This document shows positions 20,901 to 31,169 of a stretch of 64,000 bases of DNA, piece after piece (within the stretch, counting starts at the first letter, position 1; each line of letters opens with the position of its first letter). The notes below the pieces were generated by a model. That model did not search any database, was not told where the DNA came from, and saw nothing but the letters and a program-made list of their open reading frames with translations. The DNA comes from Prosopocoilus inquinatus (taxonomy: Eukaryota; Arthropoda; Insecta; Coleoptera; Lucanidae): positions 12,544,501 through 12,608,500 of the forward strand of contig CM069877.1 of the NCBI GenBank assembly GCA_036172665.1, read 5' to 3'. The translations under genes were made by a program, and so were the position numbers.

Positions 20901-23662
20901 CTAAAATTAAAACACACTGCCATACGTTAAAGTTAACACGTTCACTTCTTTTGTTTTGTTTTTATTTTTTTTAATTGAGTATTAGGAGTAAGCAAACACG
21001 TCTACGGCAATGTTTTCTTCACTCTTACAATATGAAACCGTGCGAGGGAGATAATTGCTAACAACTATTTTGTTTAACGAGTTTTTTTAGTTAGAGGACG
21101 CCCCTTATTAAATCTTGACGCCTTAAAGTTTGAAGGTAGGCAACCCATTCTACTTCCTTGCATTACAAAAACAATGAGGCGTTTACGATAATTGGAGTGA
21201 AAGAAGTTTCAATGCATGTAGAGAAAAAATTTACAAATAAAACAAAAGCAAGGAAATGTTTATTCATTAGTCACAAAAAAATCTTATTTTTTTTGTTAAC
21301 AGTAGGAAGTTGGCACTCAAAGAAAAAATTATAATAAAATAAATTTTATTTTCGGCACGAAATTCGAACTTTTTTTTTGTTATTCTTAATTAGGTGTATT
21401 AAACGGAAAGAAACGTGCATTTTCGGATTAAGATAAAATTTAAAACCGTCGACAGAAACAGATGAAGATCAGTCAGAGCAACTGCAACATAAAAATAAAA
21501 AATAAAAAAAGCGAATTTCGCTTTAAATCGTCGTCATCATGGAATTTACAATTTTGATAATAAAGAAAATAATGGAAACAACGATTAAAGAATTGAAAAA
21601 AAAATCAGAGCAAAAAATAATAAATTCCTGTCCAAGTAAGACAGAAAACAAAAGACGATCGACCGTTCACTCACAACATAACTGAAAATTTAAAATTACG
21701 ATTTAAAAATTGAAGAAAAACAAATGCCTGACAAAGCAGGACAGAAAACAAAAGACGATCGACCGTTTACTCTCAACATAACTTTCGTATTTGTCTTTCT
21801 TTTTTTTGCCAGAAAAAAAAAACAAATAAATCGACTTTCTTTCCGCCAAGAAATAAAAAAGGAAAACAAAATAGGGAAGATGATAAAGAATAATAAAATC
21901 AATAAATAAGGGAATGAAAACGAGTAAAGGTACAGTCACCATCAAAAGTAATGTTTCCCAATGAAGTCTTTTCAGGTCAGAAGTGTTTAGTTCTTGCCCG
22001 CAATTTAACTTGTTATTGGAGAGACATTATTTTTAATTTTGACTGTACCCGCATTCGTACTGAAAATCGTATCTTTTGTCAAGAATATCGAAAAAGTAAA
22101 TAAATAAATAAACAGAAAAATTGTTGTCAATGAAAACAGACGACGATCAGATCATGTGCTTTTTCACATCCGAACAAAATAGCGTAGAATTATGTTTGTA
22201 TGAAAAGTGAAAACAAAGTTTAGAAACAAAAGAAAATAAATAGTTTTGAAAACAAAAGACGATCGATAGTTGTCTGCAGGAGAGTTATTACTTTTAATCT
22301 TGACTGTACCTGCATTCGCCGGAAAATCATATCTTTTGTCTACAATAAGAATAAGTAAATAAACAAAAGAATTCGAAAAATTGTCGATGATAACAAACGA
22401 TGATCGGTCAGGCCACGTGATTTTTCACATTTGAATAAAATTGCGTAGAATTTTGTTTCTGTTAAAAGTGAAAACAAAGTTTAGAAACGAAAAAGAAAAA
22501 GAAAAACAAATAGTTCTCAAAACAAAAGACGATCGATCGTTGCCTGCAAGACAGACATTAGTTTTAATTTTGACTGTACCTGCATTTCGAATGAAAATAA
22601 TATCTTTTGTCAACAAAAAGGAAAAAAGGAAAAAAAAATAAATAAAGAAAAGAATTCGAAGAATTGTCAATGAAAACAAACGACAATCGCTCAGATCATG
22701 TGGTTTTTCACATCCAAACAAAATTGCATAGAATTTTTATTTCTGCTGAAAATGAAAACAAAGTGTAGAAAGGAAAAAAAATAGTTTTCAAAACAAAAGA
22801 CGATTCATCGTTTTCGGCGGGAGAAGTCTTAATTTGCGGTGAACAAAAGTCGATCGTCTTTCGTATTTCTTTCTTTGTTTCTGTCCACCGCCAACTACAA
22901 AAAAAAAAGACAAATCGATTTAACAAACAGATTTCGTCTTTCCTCGTCATAAAAAAATGAAGAAGAAGAAGGTTTGGGGGATTTTAAGAAACAGTAAGAG
23001 ATATTTTTTTTAATTAAAAAGTCGACCGAAGGGAAACAATTTAAAGAAAAAAACAAAAGCAAGAAAAAGTTTATTCACTATTCACAAAAAGGTCTTATTT
23101 TTTTAACAATAGAAAGTTAGCACTCTAAAAAAAATTATAATAGAATAAATTCGAAACTGTCAATGACCCAGCGTCATTTATTTCTCTTGACGCAAAAAAA
23201 GCATAAAGCAGCGGCCTCTTATTTCTTGTCCAATTTTCAACTGCGATTTTCTCGAAATGTGTAAAACTTTTATTAAGGACATGCAAGTTCAATCGTTTGA
23301 TGTATCACAGGTTTAAATTTCTGCACTTATTTCACAAACACCCGGTATAATAGGAACGCTTCTGGTACCGAACCTTGGATTTTCAGTTTACAAAAAATAA
23401 ATTTATTCTTGTGATAGTTGAAAGTGTTATCTTTTTGTAGGTCGATTTGGAACACCAAAGAGTAGTATGGCAGGAAGAGGCCCAAAGTCTAGCACGCCAG
23501 CTAAAGATACCGTACATCGAATGCAGTGCGAAAATGAAAATGAACGTGGACAATGCGTTTTATGAACTCGTTCGGGTGGTACGCAAGTTCCAGCTGTCGG
23601 AGAGGCCCCCCCTGAAGCCCAACTACAAGGAGAAGAACCGAAAGAAATGCTGTGTGTTGTAA
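5805..23662 (+). CDS. Ras64B: Ras-family small GTPase, R-Ras/Ras64B (Ras2) type, four coding exons
   Basis: Exons 5805-5909, 17657-17744, 17811-17998 and 23441-23662 join in frame to 603 nt, a 200-residue protein. Every G motif is intact: P-loop GGGGVGKS (20-27), the Gly-for-Ala variant of R-Ras/Ras64B; switch [10 protein letters not shown] (42-50); DTAGQEE (67-73) with the catalytic Gln71 (Gln61 in Ras); NKVD (126-129); ECSAK (154-158). The tail is basic (KEKNRKK) and ends in the CAAX box CCVL, whose final Leu predicts geranylgeranylation and membrane attachment. Known role: a GTP/GDP switch downstream of receptors, acting on Raf/PI3K-type effectors. All introns are GT-AG: 11.7 kb, 66 bp and 5.4 kb, the two long ones filled with repeats. 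Paralogue choice rests on the P-loop and on [17 protein letters not shown]; an R-Ras name would be equivalent. Confidence 0.95.
7050..7485. mobile_element. MITE-like element in Ras intron 1
   Basis: Inverted ends of about 27 bp: AGTTGTCTTTTATTTGCA near 7064-7081 and its complement near 7458-7475. The interior holds repeated AACTGATC and GTGATC words in opposite orientations. No open frame of note. Confidence 0.6.
7651..8132. mobile_element. 482-bp Tc1/mariner-type MITE, full length
   Basis: It begins TATAGGGTGTCAGAAACCT and ends AGGTTTGGGACACCCTGTA, so the ends are imperfect inverted repeats of about 19 bp with TA at both tips. A second copy starts at 10350. No transposase is present. The adjoining minus-strand open frame 8060-8485 runs across the MITE edge into A-rich sequence and is not a gene. 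Confidence 0.85.
8542..9015 (+). repeat. 238-bp tandem unit, two copies
   Basis: Units start with AATCGAATTTAGGATTGCA at 8542 and 8780. Each has GACAGAGATCGAAAAA, TTTCTGGCGGAAATCAAA and an A-rich tail. Another dimer with the same 238-bp period is at 9855-10280. Confidence 0.85.
9022..9182. repeat. Inverted repeat with ~60-bp arms carrying TGACGTCA
   Basis: The arms 9022-9081 and 9123-9182 are complementary over the block CGAGCGACAAGAGTCG and GCGAAAATGACGTCAAAATG, with mismatches toward the outside. The loop is 41 bp. It sits between the two 238-bp dimers. Confidence 0.85.
9183..9854. other. T-rich degenerate repeat in Ras intron 1
   Basis: No gene. Poorly conserved copies of a unit with TTTTATGCAAAAGCAAG, CGATCGTCTTTT and TTTACTGTCA words recur about every 120-150 bp. 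Base composition is strongly T-rich on the + strand. Confidence 0.6.
9855..10280 (+). repeat. Second 238-bp dimer
   Basis: Units start at 9855 and 10093 and match the dimer at 8542-9015, including AATCGAATTTAGGATT and GGCGGAAATCAAACGACTAT. Confidence 0.85.
10541..12303 (-). mobile_element. 5'-truncated non-LTR retrotransposon (Jockey/CR1-like)
   Basis: Read on the minus strand it contains a reverse transcriptase region, a 3' UTR, and a 3' end of ATT repeats (10541-10559) after GGAAATAAAGC. This is the typical tail of target-primed insertion. The 5' end is missing: the element stops where the mariner-like element begins. It lies inside the second MITE copy. Confidence 0.85.
10769..12303 (-). 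pseudogene. Reverse transcriptase of the non-LTR element, broken
   Basis: The main open part covers 11131-12303 and shows RT blocks in order: [49 protein letters not shown], then SADD where active enzymes have YADD, and [14 protein letters not shown] near the thumb. The frame is lost near 11131-11158 and the C-terminal part continues in another frame to a stop at 10769. The first dozen codons of the longest open frame (up to 12336) are mariner inverted repeat, not RT. Endonuclease and ORF1 are absent. The Tyr-to-Ser change in the metal-binding loop, the frameshift and the truncation make it dead. Confidence 0.85.
12304..14398. mobile_element. Mariner-like DNA transposon with ~340-bp inverted repeats
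   Basis: The ends are TACAGGGTGTGGATAAAGTA (from 12302) and its complement (to 14400), with the TA at both tips as target duplication. The inverted repeats are long, about 12304-12671 and 14052-14398, with high identity including a TGACGTCA. The transposase is on the minus strand between them; its stop codon abuts the left repeat. The element inserted at the junction between the retrotransposon's 5' end and the MITE. Confidence 0.92.
12676..13761 (-). pseudogene. IS630/Tc1/mariner-superfamily transposase, one internal stop
   Basis: Reading from the ATG at 13761, 285 codons are open, then a TGA at 12904-12906, then 75 more codons in the same frame to a stop at 12676. Starting [20 protein letters not shown], it has an N-terminal HTH region (DUF4817-like), [14 protein letters not shown], then the GRPR linker. 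Three catalytic acidic motifs are seen: [19 protein letters not shown] and [14 protein letters not shown], with about 36 residues between the second and third Asp. The TGA replaces the Trp normally found just before PARSPDL, a TGG-to-TGA change; nothing else looks broken, so decay is recent. Known role: cut-and-paste transposition at TA. Confidence 0.92.
14642..15215. other. Intronic sequence with clustered CCCGGGAA words
   Basis: No gene. 14795-14872 contains several TTCCCGGGA words, including the palindrome GGGAATTCCC at 14851-14860, a perfect match to the Rel/NF-kB consensus. The cluster may be the edge of an unrecognised transposon. The overlapping open frames on both strands at 14634-14903 follow from the palindromes. 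Confidence 0.45.
15216..17162. mobile_element. hAT-like non-autonomous element in Ras intron 1
   Basis: The left end TAGGGATGGCAGATATTC and the right end (complement TAGTGATGGATGGCTAG) share TAGNGATGG, followed on both sides by GCATTTTTAAAA/ACATTTTTAAAA subterminal words. Flanks CATAAAGG and CAAAAAAG match at 6 of 8, a plausible eroded 8-bp target duplication. No recognisable transposase remains in the 1.9-kb interior. A 68-bp block (16231-16298) recurs at 58781-58848. Confidence 0.6.
17657..17744 (+). CDS. Ras64B: Ras64B-like exon 2
   Basis: Follows acceptor TTTTCCAG and codes for [19 protein letters not shown] through AKLD (residues 36-64), containing switch I. It ends after the first base of the Ile65 codon at donor GTAAGC. 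The intron after it is only 66 bp. Confidence 0.95.
17811..17998 (+). CDS. Ras64B: Ras64B-like exon 3
   Basis: Follows acceptor TTTCAG and codes for [20 protein letters not shown] through LMVGNK (residues 65-127), containing switch II. It ends in phase 0 between Lys127 and Val128 of the NKVD motif at donor GTAATT. Confidence 0.95.
18052..18840. other. Ras intron 3, possible transposase fossil
   Basis: Starts with ACAGGCTGTTAGTAAAATAA, a MITE-end-like word also seen inside the 482-bp MITE (ACAGGCTGTTCATTTAATAA near 7780). On the minus strand at 18325-18500 a short frame reads [20 protein letters not shown], weakly like the linker region of mariner-type transposases. This is too short and decayed to name. 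Confidence 0.3.
19412..19554. mobile_element. 143-bp MITE, GGTACAGTCA ends
   Basis: GGTACAGTCAGAATCAAAAG at the left is complementary to the right end (…TTTCAATTTTGACTGTACC), with GACATTAC also shared. A sister copy is at 21931-22049. Many single ends (TTTTGACTGTACCTG) are scattered through the array and at 25200-25230. Confidence 0.7.
21931..22049. mobile_element. Second MITE with GGTACAGTCA ends
   Basis: Starts GGTACAGTCACCATCAAAAG and ends TTTTAATTTTGACTGTACC, as at 19412-19554, with a different internal length. Confidence 0.7.
23441..23662 (+). CDS. Ras64B: Ras64B-like exon 4
   Basis: Follows acceptor TTTTTGTAG and codes for [20 protein letters not shown] through the CAAX box CCVL and stop (residues 128-200). 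It contains the G5 motif ECSAK. GC content is visibly higher than in the surrounding intron. Confidence 0.95.
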   Translation, partial: VDLEHQRVVWQEEAQSLARQLKIPYIECSAKMKMNVDNAFYELVRVVRKFQLSERPPLKPNYKEKNRKKCCVL

Positions 23663-24082
23663 TTGAAAGCGGCCGGTTAATTTTCTAAGTGCTACGACAC
23701 ATCACACCACAAATTAAGTAATCCAAGTTGTTTTCTAAGTCGAGCGGAACATTTTCTTTTTGGGACAATATGTGTATTGCTGTTGTTTTCGTCTTTCTTT
23801 TTTTCTTTCTCGATTTTTTCGATTGTCATATTTGTTTCTTCGGGTTTGCAAACATTTTAAGTATTCGGTTTGGACGCAAGTGAGCAAAGCAATAATAAGT
23901 CACAGTTAGTGTCAGATATGGATTTGATTGTTTAATTTAATTTAATTTAAAATTCTTTCGTCTCTGTTTGCAGACGACTGCAATTCAAAAATGGCTGGGA
24001 AATAATTTTGCAAAAGGTCGTAGGCGACTATTGTTTTTATGAAATTAAATGTGATAAAAAGAATTTATGGGGCAATGGAGTT

Positions 24083-24096
24083 AATAAATTAATAAA
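24083..24096 (+). terminator. Likely polyadenylation signals of the Ras-like gene
   Basis: Two AATAAA hexamers (24083-24088 and 24091-24096) lie about 420 bp after the stop codon. This would give a 3' UTR of about 450 nt. Use is inferred. Confidence 0.5.
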
Positions 24097-24139
24097 TGTG
24101 TAGGTATTTAATTGGGTTGAAGAGTACAAAAAGCTCTAT

Positions 24140-25105
24140 ATTTTGTAAAGTCGGTATGAATTGAGCAGGACTATACTATAGAGGGTGCAATTTTTATGAG
24201 GTGACAAACGTCAAGAGCTAGTTCCTCACGTCGAATTATGAAAAAAAGCTCACGTAAATATATGTCGGCGAGTGCATAGTTTCTGAGATACGGGGCCCGG
24301 AAATAAGTTGGAAAACTTTTTTGTTATCGATCAAAATAAATAAATACAGGAAAAGCTGTTACGTACTATCTGTTCACGATCCTTCGGTATTCGGTGTAGG
24401 CCATGTTAGGGCAGGGTTGCCAGATTTGACGAAATTTCGCCATTTTGGGCTATATTCTAGACATACAGGGTGTAATTTTTACGAGGGAATAAAACATCAA
24501 GGGCTAGTTCCTCACGTCGAACTATGAAAAAAAGTTCATATAAACATACGTCGGTGAACGCATAGTTACTGAGATACAGGGCCCGGAAATAAGTTGGGAA
24601 ACATTTTTGTTATCGATTTCTCAGAAAAATTTATTCTTTATGAAAGTTCCCGCATCTTCCCAAACCTAAAATACACTTGTCAAAATCTGAATATCTATCG
24701 TCATATGCCGAGGAGATCGAAATGTTTGAAATCGGCATAAGAGTAAAGTACCTCTATTTTTCAAGATACGCGGAAATATTATTTGGGAAAGTTGTTCGGG
24801 GAAGTTACGAGATATCAAATATGAAATCGTGGCCGCCTACGATGATTTTGTTATATCTCAGAAACTATGCGTTTGCGGACCTATGTTTATATAAACTTTT
24901 TTCATATTTCGTAGTGAGGAATTGACCCTTAAAGTTTGGCCCCTCATTAGAGTTACACCCTATATTGATAAAGTCCATGTTAATGGAATAGGACTATATT
25001 TTGTAAAGTCCATGTTAGTGAAATGGGATAATATTTTAGGACTACATTTAGTAAAGTCCGTATGAATGGAATAGGACTATATTTTGCAAAGTCCTTGGAA
25101 TTGTA
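24140..25105. repeat. Short tandem (GGACTATATTTTGTAAAGTC) interrupted by a MITE
   Basis: Copies of a roughly 38-bp unit with GGACTATATTTTGTAAAGTC occur at 24140-24175 and again at 24975-25105. A partial MITE copy (24180-24327) and a complete one (24464-24963) lie between. Confidence 0.65.
24464..24963. mobile_element. 500-bp MITE with ~140-bp inverted arms
   Basis: Starts TACAGGGTGTAATTTTTACG and ends AGAGTTACACCCTATA. The left arm to about 24612 is complementary to 24828-24963, including CCTCACGTCGAACTATGAAA and CGCATAGTTACTGAGATA. A truncated copy of the left arm lies at 24180-24327. No transposase. Confidence 0.8.
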
Positions 25106-25139
25106 GACCTTAGGCGAAAATTATTAAAAATTTAAAAAA

Positions 25140-26430
25140 AAACGTAAAATGAAAAATTGAGGAGAATTGGAATCAGAAACGAGTAAGACCCGTTGTCTGC
25201 AGGACAGGACATCAGTTTTAATTTCGCCTGTACCTGCATTTCTAATTAAAATAATATCTTTTGTCAACAATAAGGAAAACATTAATAAATATAAGAATTT
25301 GAAGAATTGTCAATGAAAACAAACCACAATCGATCAGATCATGTGATCTTTCACATCCGAACAAAATTGCGTGGTATTTTTATTTCTGCTGAAAGTGAAA
25401 ACAAAGTTAAGAAAGGAAAAAAAATAGTTTTCAAAACAAAAGACGATTCATCGTTTTCGGCGGGAGAAGTCTTAATTTAAGGTGAGCAAAAGTCGATCGT
25501 CTTTCGTATTTCTTTCTTTGTTTCTGTCCACCACCAACTACGAAAAAAAGACAAATCTATTTAACAAACAGATTTCGCCTTTCCTCGTCAAGAAATGAAG
25601 AAGAAAATTTGGGGGATTTTAAGGAACAGTAAAGAGAATTTTTTTTTCATTAAAAAGTCGGCCGAAGGAAAAAAACAAAAGCAAGAAAAATTTGTTCACT
25701 ATTTACAAAAAAGTCTTAATTTTTTGTTATCCGTAGAAAGTTAACAAAGAAAAATTATAATAAATTAAATTCGAAACTGTCGCTGTCAATGACCGAGCGC
25801 CATTTGTTTCTTTTAACGCAAAAAAAGCATAAGGCAGCGGCCTCTAAGGCGGAGTCATTTGTTTTTAATTAAATTGCTCAAAATGGCGGCCTCCAAGCGA
25901 CGCTACCTCATGTTTTTATTTGATTTTAATTTAAATTTAATTCATTACGTAATTTGAATTGTTAGTATGAGTGAACGATAAAACTTTCGATATATGGCGC
26001 CACGTCGCCCTATCTTCATCTCAAGTGCGTCGAAGAAAATATAATATGACAGTTTTCGCAAAACAAAAGCACAATATTGTCCCAGGGAAGTTCCGAGCAC
26101 GATCTCCTGAACGTCTTATATCTAAAATTAAAACACACTGCCATACGTTAACGTTAACACGTTCACATCTTTTGTTTTTGTTTTTTTTTTTTTTTTAATT
26201 GAGTATTAGATGCAAGTAAACACGTCTACGGCAAAGTTTTCTTCACTCTTAAAATATGAAACCGTGCGAGGGAGATAATTGCTAACAACTGTCTTGTTTA
26301 ACGAGTTTTTTTTTATTTAAGGGACGCCCCTTATTAAATCTTGACACCTTAAAGTTTGAAGGTAGGCAACTCATTCTACTTCCGTACATTATAGAAACAA
26401 CAGAGGCGTTTACGATGATTGAAGCGAAAA
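25140..26430 (+). repeat. Segment duplicated from Ras intron 3
   Basis: Matches 20080-21165 almost collinearly, and in part 22540-23230. Shared marks are the CACAATCGATCAGATCATGT region, GTCGATCGTCTTTCGTATTT, AAAATGGCGGCCTC and a 70-odd-codon open frame (20750-20974 and 25971-26198) with no known domain. The duplicate lies past the Ras 3' end, so one boundary is outside the gene. Confidence 0.8.
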
Positions 26431-29099
26431 CATGAGAGAGGAGAACTCTGCTTCAATGCATGTAAAAAGAGGGAGAGAGAAAAAAAGAGAAAACATAATT
26501 TCTGATTTGTTTGATGGGTTGCCTACTCCAAGTCACGATTTCAAACGGGCGTCCTCTGCATGTTACTTGGCTTGGAAAGTGAAGTAGCAGCTTCATTTAA
26601 AAATAAATTAATGACGGAGAATTGCAAATGAATTTACAAGAATTTTGTAAAAAAATGTAATTACAATAAATTAAAATTTAAGAGGAAGTTATATGAAATT
26701 AATTGTTGCTGCTTTTGCAGGTAGTTAGAAAAAGTTTAACAACAAAAATGATAAAAATTGAATCAAAATTTATGGTTGTGCGGACGGACTTGTGCTGTTT
26801 GTTCTTTACTTATGAATGTATCACTTTCACTAATCCGTTCACTTTTAATAAACGCGTGTAAGTACGTAACATCAAACGTGTAAACATATTTTTTCTTTGT
26901 AATTAAATTTCAAGTATTTTGCACCTTGTAGGTAGGCAACCACATCGAGGCCAGTGTAAATTAAACTGCCTAAACGCGTGGCGTTCAAATTTGTTTATGT
27001 ATAAGAAATTATGAATTTTTACATTTTTTTGTTCAGTCACGTCTACTTGCATGTTCGATTTATGAATATAAAATTCTTTCACTAATTTTTTTCACTTTTA
27101 ATAAATACTCGCACAGTCAAGCTCTTTATTAATGTCCCCTCTGTAAATGTTAAATTACAAACTGTTTCATTCTGACCGCTGTGATTGGTAGACAGACAAG
27201 CAAACGAGCAAGGAGGTGAACAAACACGAAACAAAAACATTAAATAAGATTCAACACGTGTTTATTTACCTCGTAGGTCGCGACTTAAAATTTTATTGGA
27301 GAAACATGGCTAAAAAGCTTGACTGTACATCAAACATGTAAACATATTTGTTTTTAATTATACTTTAACAAAATTTGCGCCTTGCAGGTATGCAACCTCA
27401 TTGACAGAACTGTAAATAAAACTGCCTACATGCATGGCATTCAAATTTAATGACGTAAGAAATTGTTATTTTTTTAACCGCGTCTGCATGTTTGATTTAA
27501 TCGAACGTTTTAACATAATTTGCACCTTGCAGGTAGGCAACTCAATTGACACAAGCGGAAATAAAACAATCTGTACGCATGGCATTTAAATTTGAACGAG
27601 TAAAAAGAAACTTGTTCAATTTTTTTAAACACATCTACATGTTTGATCTATACATATTAAATAAATATTAAATGCTTTCACTAATTCGTGCACTTTTAAT
27701 AAACTCGTGTGCATCAAACACGTAAACGAATTTTTCTTAAATTATACTTAAAAAAAAAAAGTTGCGCCTTCTAAGTATGCAATCACATTGACGTCAGTGT
27801 AAATAAAACTGCTTGAAGCATATTTGATTACTTTTAAAAAATTGTTAATTTTTTTAACCACACCTGCATAACATAATTTGCGCTTTGCAGATATGCAACC
27901 CCATCGACATAAGTGTAAATAAAGCGGCCTACACGCATGGAATTCAGATTTAATTATGTGTAAAAAAAATTATGAAGTGAACGAAAAACGAGGTTAAAAA
28001 AATTAACTTAAAAAAAAAAATTACAATTATTTATTTATAAATTGACAATTTTATTTTTAAGTTGTTAATTTTTTAACCACGTCTGTATATTTGATTTATA
28101 ATTGAATCGATGAGTTCATAATCGTGTTCAGTCCAAATTTACTGTGTTATGAAAACAACGAATATTTTTCTAGATTTTTCTAGATTGGATTAAAATTCTT
28201 TCACATAAGGACATTTGCAGCCAATAAGTATTTAAAATAAAAATCTAGAGAAAGTTATTTGTTGTTTACTCAACACAGTAAATTTGGACTGAACACCATT
28301 ATGCACTCATCAATTCAATTATAAAATGCGTTCACTAATTCGTTAACTTCTAACAAACTCATGTTCGTCAAACATGTAAACATATTTATTTAGTTTTTTA
28401 ATTAAACTTCAACATTAACTGCGGTCTTGCAGGTATTCAACCACATCGACATGAGTGTAAACAAAACTGCCTGCGAGCACGGCAAGCAAGTTTAATTACG
28501 TGTAAAGAAATGTTAATTTCTTAAGTGAAGGAATTAGTGAAATCAAATATGTAGATGTGGTTAAAAATTTATTTATTTTTTTAATTAAACTTCAACATAA
28601 ACTGCGCCTGGTAGATATGCAACCACACTGACATCGAACTAAAAGAGACTTTAAAATCTAAGTCACAGTCATATACCAAAAGATGGAAAAGGTAGTTACT
28701 TACACTTCAGAATGTTACTTTTATTTTAAAGTATCGTTTACTTCGATTATGAAATTAGCCCTAAACCAAACATGCAGATATGGTTAACAAAAATTAACAA
28801 TTAAAAAAATTAACAAAAATAATAATCAACAATTAAAAAAAAGTAATAATTAAAAAAAAATGTTCTTAATTTTTTTAATCACATCTGGTTTTTTAATTTA
28901 TAAATATTAAATACTTTCACTAAATCGCTCACTTTTAATAAACTCGTGCGAATGAAACATGTAAACACATTTTTTTTTAATTATACACCAGCATAATTCT
29001 AAGTATGCAACCACACTGGCATCAGTGTAAATAAAACTGCCTTCAAGTATGGCATTCAGATTCGATTACGTATACAAAATTGTTATTTTTTTTTATTTA

Positions 29100-29227
29100 G
29101 CCCCGATCTTACCACCTCGTGATAAATTTAACCGTCGGTTAATATCCTAGGCAACCATTGTCGGCACAAAGGTTTCCAAGGATATTAACCGACGGTTAAA
29201 TTTATCAGGAGGTGGTAAGATCGGGCC
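29100..29227. repeat. 128-bp near-perfect hairpin
   Basis: The arms 29100-29155 and 29171-29227 are complementary over about 56 bp with only a few mismatches: CCGATCTTACCACCTC, GATAAATTTAACCGTCGG and TTAATATCC pair with the right arm. The loop is about 15 bp. An inner palindrome TTAACCGTCGGTTAA lies in each arm. It is probably a foldback MITE. Confidence 0.9.
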
Positions 29228-29909
29228 TTATAAATATAAAATGATTTAACTAATTCGTTCGCTTTTAATGAACATGTGAGCATAACACGTCTAAACACAT
29301 TCCTCAAAATTAAACTTTAAGTAATTTGCGCAACGTTGGTAAGCAGCACATTGACGCCAGTATAAACAAGGCTGCATACACACGTGGCAGTCAAATTTGT
29401 TGACGTATAAAAAATTATTATTATTTTTCACTCGTATACATCAAACACGTAAATAAGTTTTTTTTTTGTCTTTAAGTTAAACTTTAAATAATTTGCGCCT
29501 TGTAGGTGTGCAACCGTATTCACAAGAATGTAAATAAAACCGTCTACTCGCGTGGCATTCAAATTTGTTTACGTATAAAAAATTATTAATTTGTTTTCAC
29601 TAATCTGTTTTTGCACTCGTGTGCTTGAAACATTTAAATACTTTTCTTTTTTTAATTAAACTTCGCTTTAAAATGACTTGCTCCTTGTACGTATGCAACC
29701 ATATTCGCATAATGTAAATAAAGCCGCGTACATGGCATTCGAATTTATTTAAGTATGCAACTATGATCACAAGAGTGAAAATAAAGCTGGCTACGTGCGA
29801 GGCAATCAAATTTGTTTACGTATTAAAAATTATTATTTATTTCCTGATTTTTTTTTTACTCGTGATCATCAAACTTGTAAATACATTTTTTTTTTAATTA
29901 AACTTTAAA

Positions 29910-30456
29910 TACAGGGTGTTTCATAACGGGTGAAAGAAAATTGAAATGTCATGTACATAATCTCATTTTAAGTTAAAATGAAAGAATAAGAAACTGTCAG
30001 ATTTTGCTTAGTTTCGGAGTTACCAGTACTTAAAAGTTAGATGATCAGAAAAAATATTTAAAATGGGCCTTAGAATTACAAATAAAATTAAACAAAAACA
30101 TAAAAGTATAAAACGAGTTAAATTAAATTATAAGAACTGTTCAAAGTGTCCGTATACAGCTTTCACATCGGATTATTAAAGATTTGTAGACTTGCTAGAA
30201 AATCTGTCTGTTTTAGATATCTTTAACAGTATTAAGAACTATTTGATTTGTGGGTAATTTTTTTTCCAACGCTGAACTTATTGGGTCTAAATAAATTATT
30301 TCAGTTTCTATAATAATTTTTTCTATAATAATTCGAACTCAGATAACTCCGAAACTAAGCAGAATTTGGATTTTTTTTATTCTTTCGTTTTAACTTAAAA
30401 TAAGATTCTGTACGTGGGTATTCTTTTTCTTTTCACCTGTTATGAAACACCCGGTA
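29910..30456. mobile_element. 547-bp MITE with ~140-bp inverted repeats
   Basis: Starts TACAGGGTGTTTCATAACGG and ends TTATGAAACACCCGGTA, with TA at both tips. The arms include TAGTTTCGGAGTTA and its complement near 30340-30360. It splits the degenerate array. Confidence 0.85.
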
Positions 30457-31169
30457 TAATTTGCGCCTTGTTGGAAGTATGCAGCCATATTCACACAAAT
30501 GTAAAAATGCATGCAATCACGTTGACAGTTTTGTATGAAAAATTGCCTACATGCTCGATATTTCAACTTTATAAAAATATTCAAGTGCTTCGTTAATTGT
30601 AATTATTGTAATTATTTTATTTTTTTGACGTTTACATGGTTGATTTATAATCTTTCAGGCTGGCTTGCTTAAAACTAATCCAGACACACACCAGATGCTT
30701 AAAAAATAATTAATCGAATTTATTATTAAGTCAACACTTTTTAATATGTAAAGAAAAACATAATTTTTTTTAATTAGGTTTACGTGGTCAATTCTTTTTA
30801 AAGTCTCGTCACCTGTTTATATTAAAAGCGTACACGAAACATGTGACGCATTTTCTAAAAATAATTTGCGCCTTGTAGGCCTGCAACCATATTGACAGTT
30901 TTGTATGAAACATTGCCTACACGCGGGATACTTAAATTTAATAAAATTATTCAAATGCTAGATTTTTATTTTATTTTTGCGACGTTTGCATGTTTGATTT
31001 ATAATCTTCAAGCCTGACTCCGTTAAAACTAATCCAGACACACCAGGCACTTAAAAAATAATTAATCAAATTTATTCGAAGTCAACAGAAATACTTTAAA
31101 ATTGTAAAAAATATTCTAATTTTTTTTTAATTACGTTTACATGTTTGATTTTTTTATGAAGTGTTGTCG

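Larger units (their letters stand above)
18860..23235 (+). repeat. Degenerate tandem array filling Ras intron 3
   Basis: A unit of roughly 210-280 bp recurs, with words AGAAAACAAAAGACGATCGA, TTTTAATTTTGACTGTACCT, AATATCTTTTGTCAA and TTTCACATCCGAACAAAAT. Larger blocks repeat too: 18960-19260 matches 21390-21690, and 20220-20520 matches 22670-22970. The short open frames here are repeats read through and have no known domain. Confidence 0.8.

Noticed and set aside
20750..26198. Duplicated ~70-codon frame (20750-20974 and 25971-26198) as a gene pair
   Set aside because: The similarity extends well beyond the frame at nucleotide level, there is no known domain, and it ends in a poly-T run; it belongs to the duplicated repeat block.
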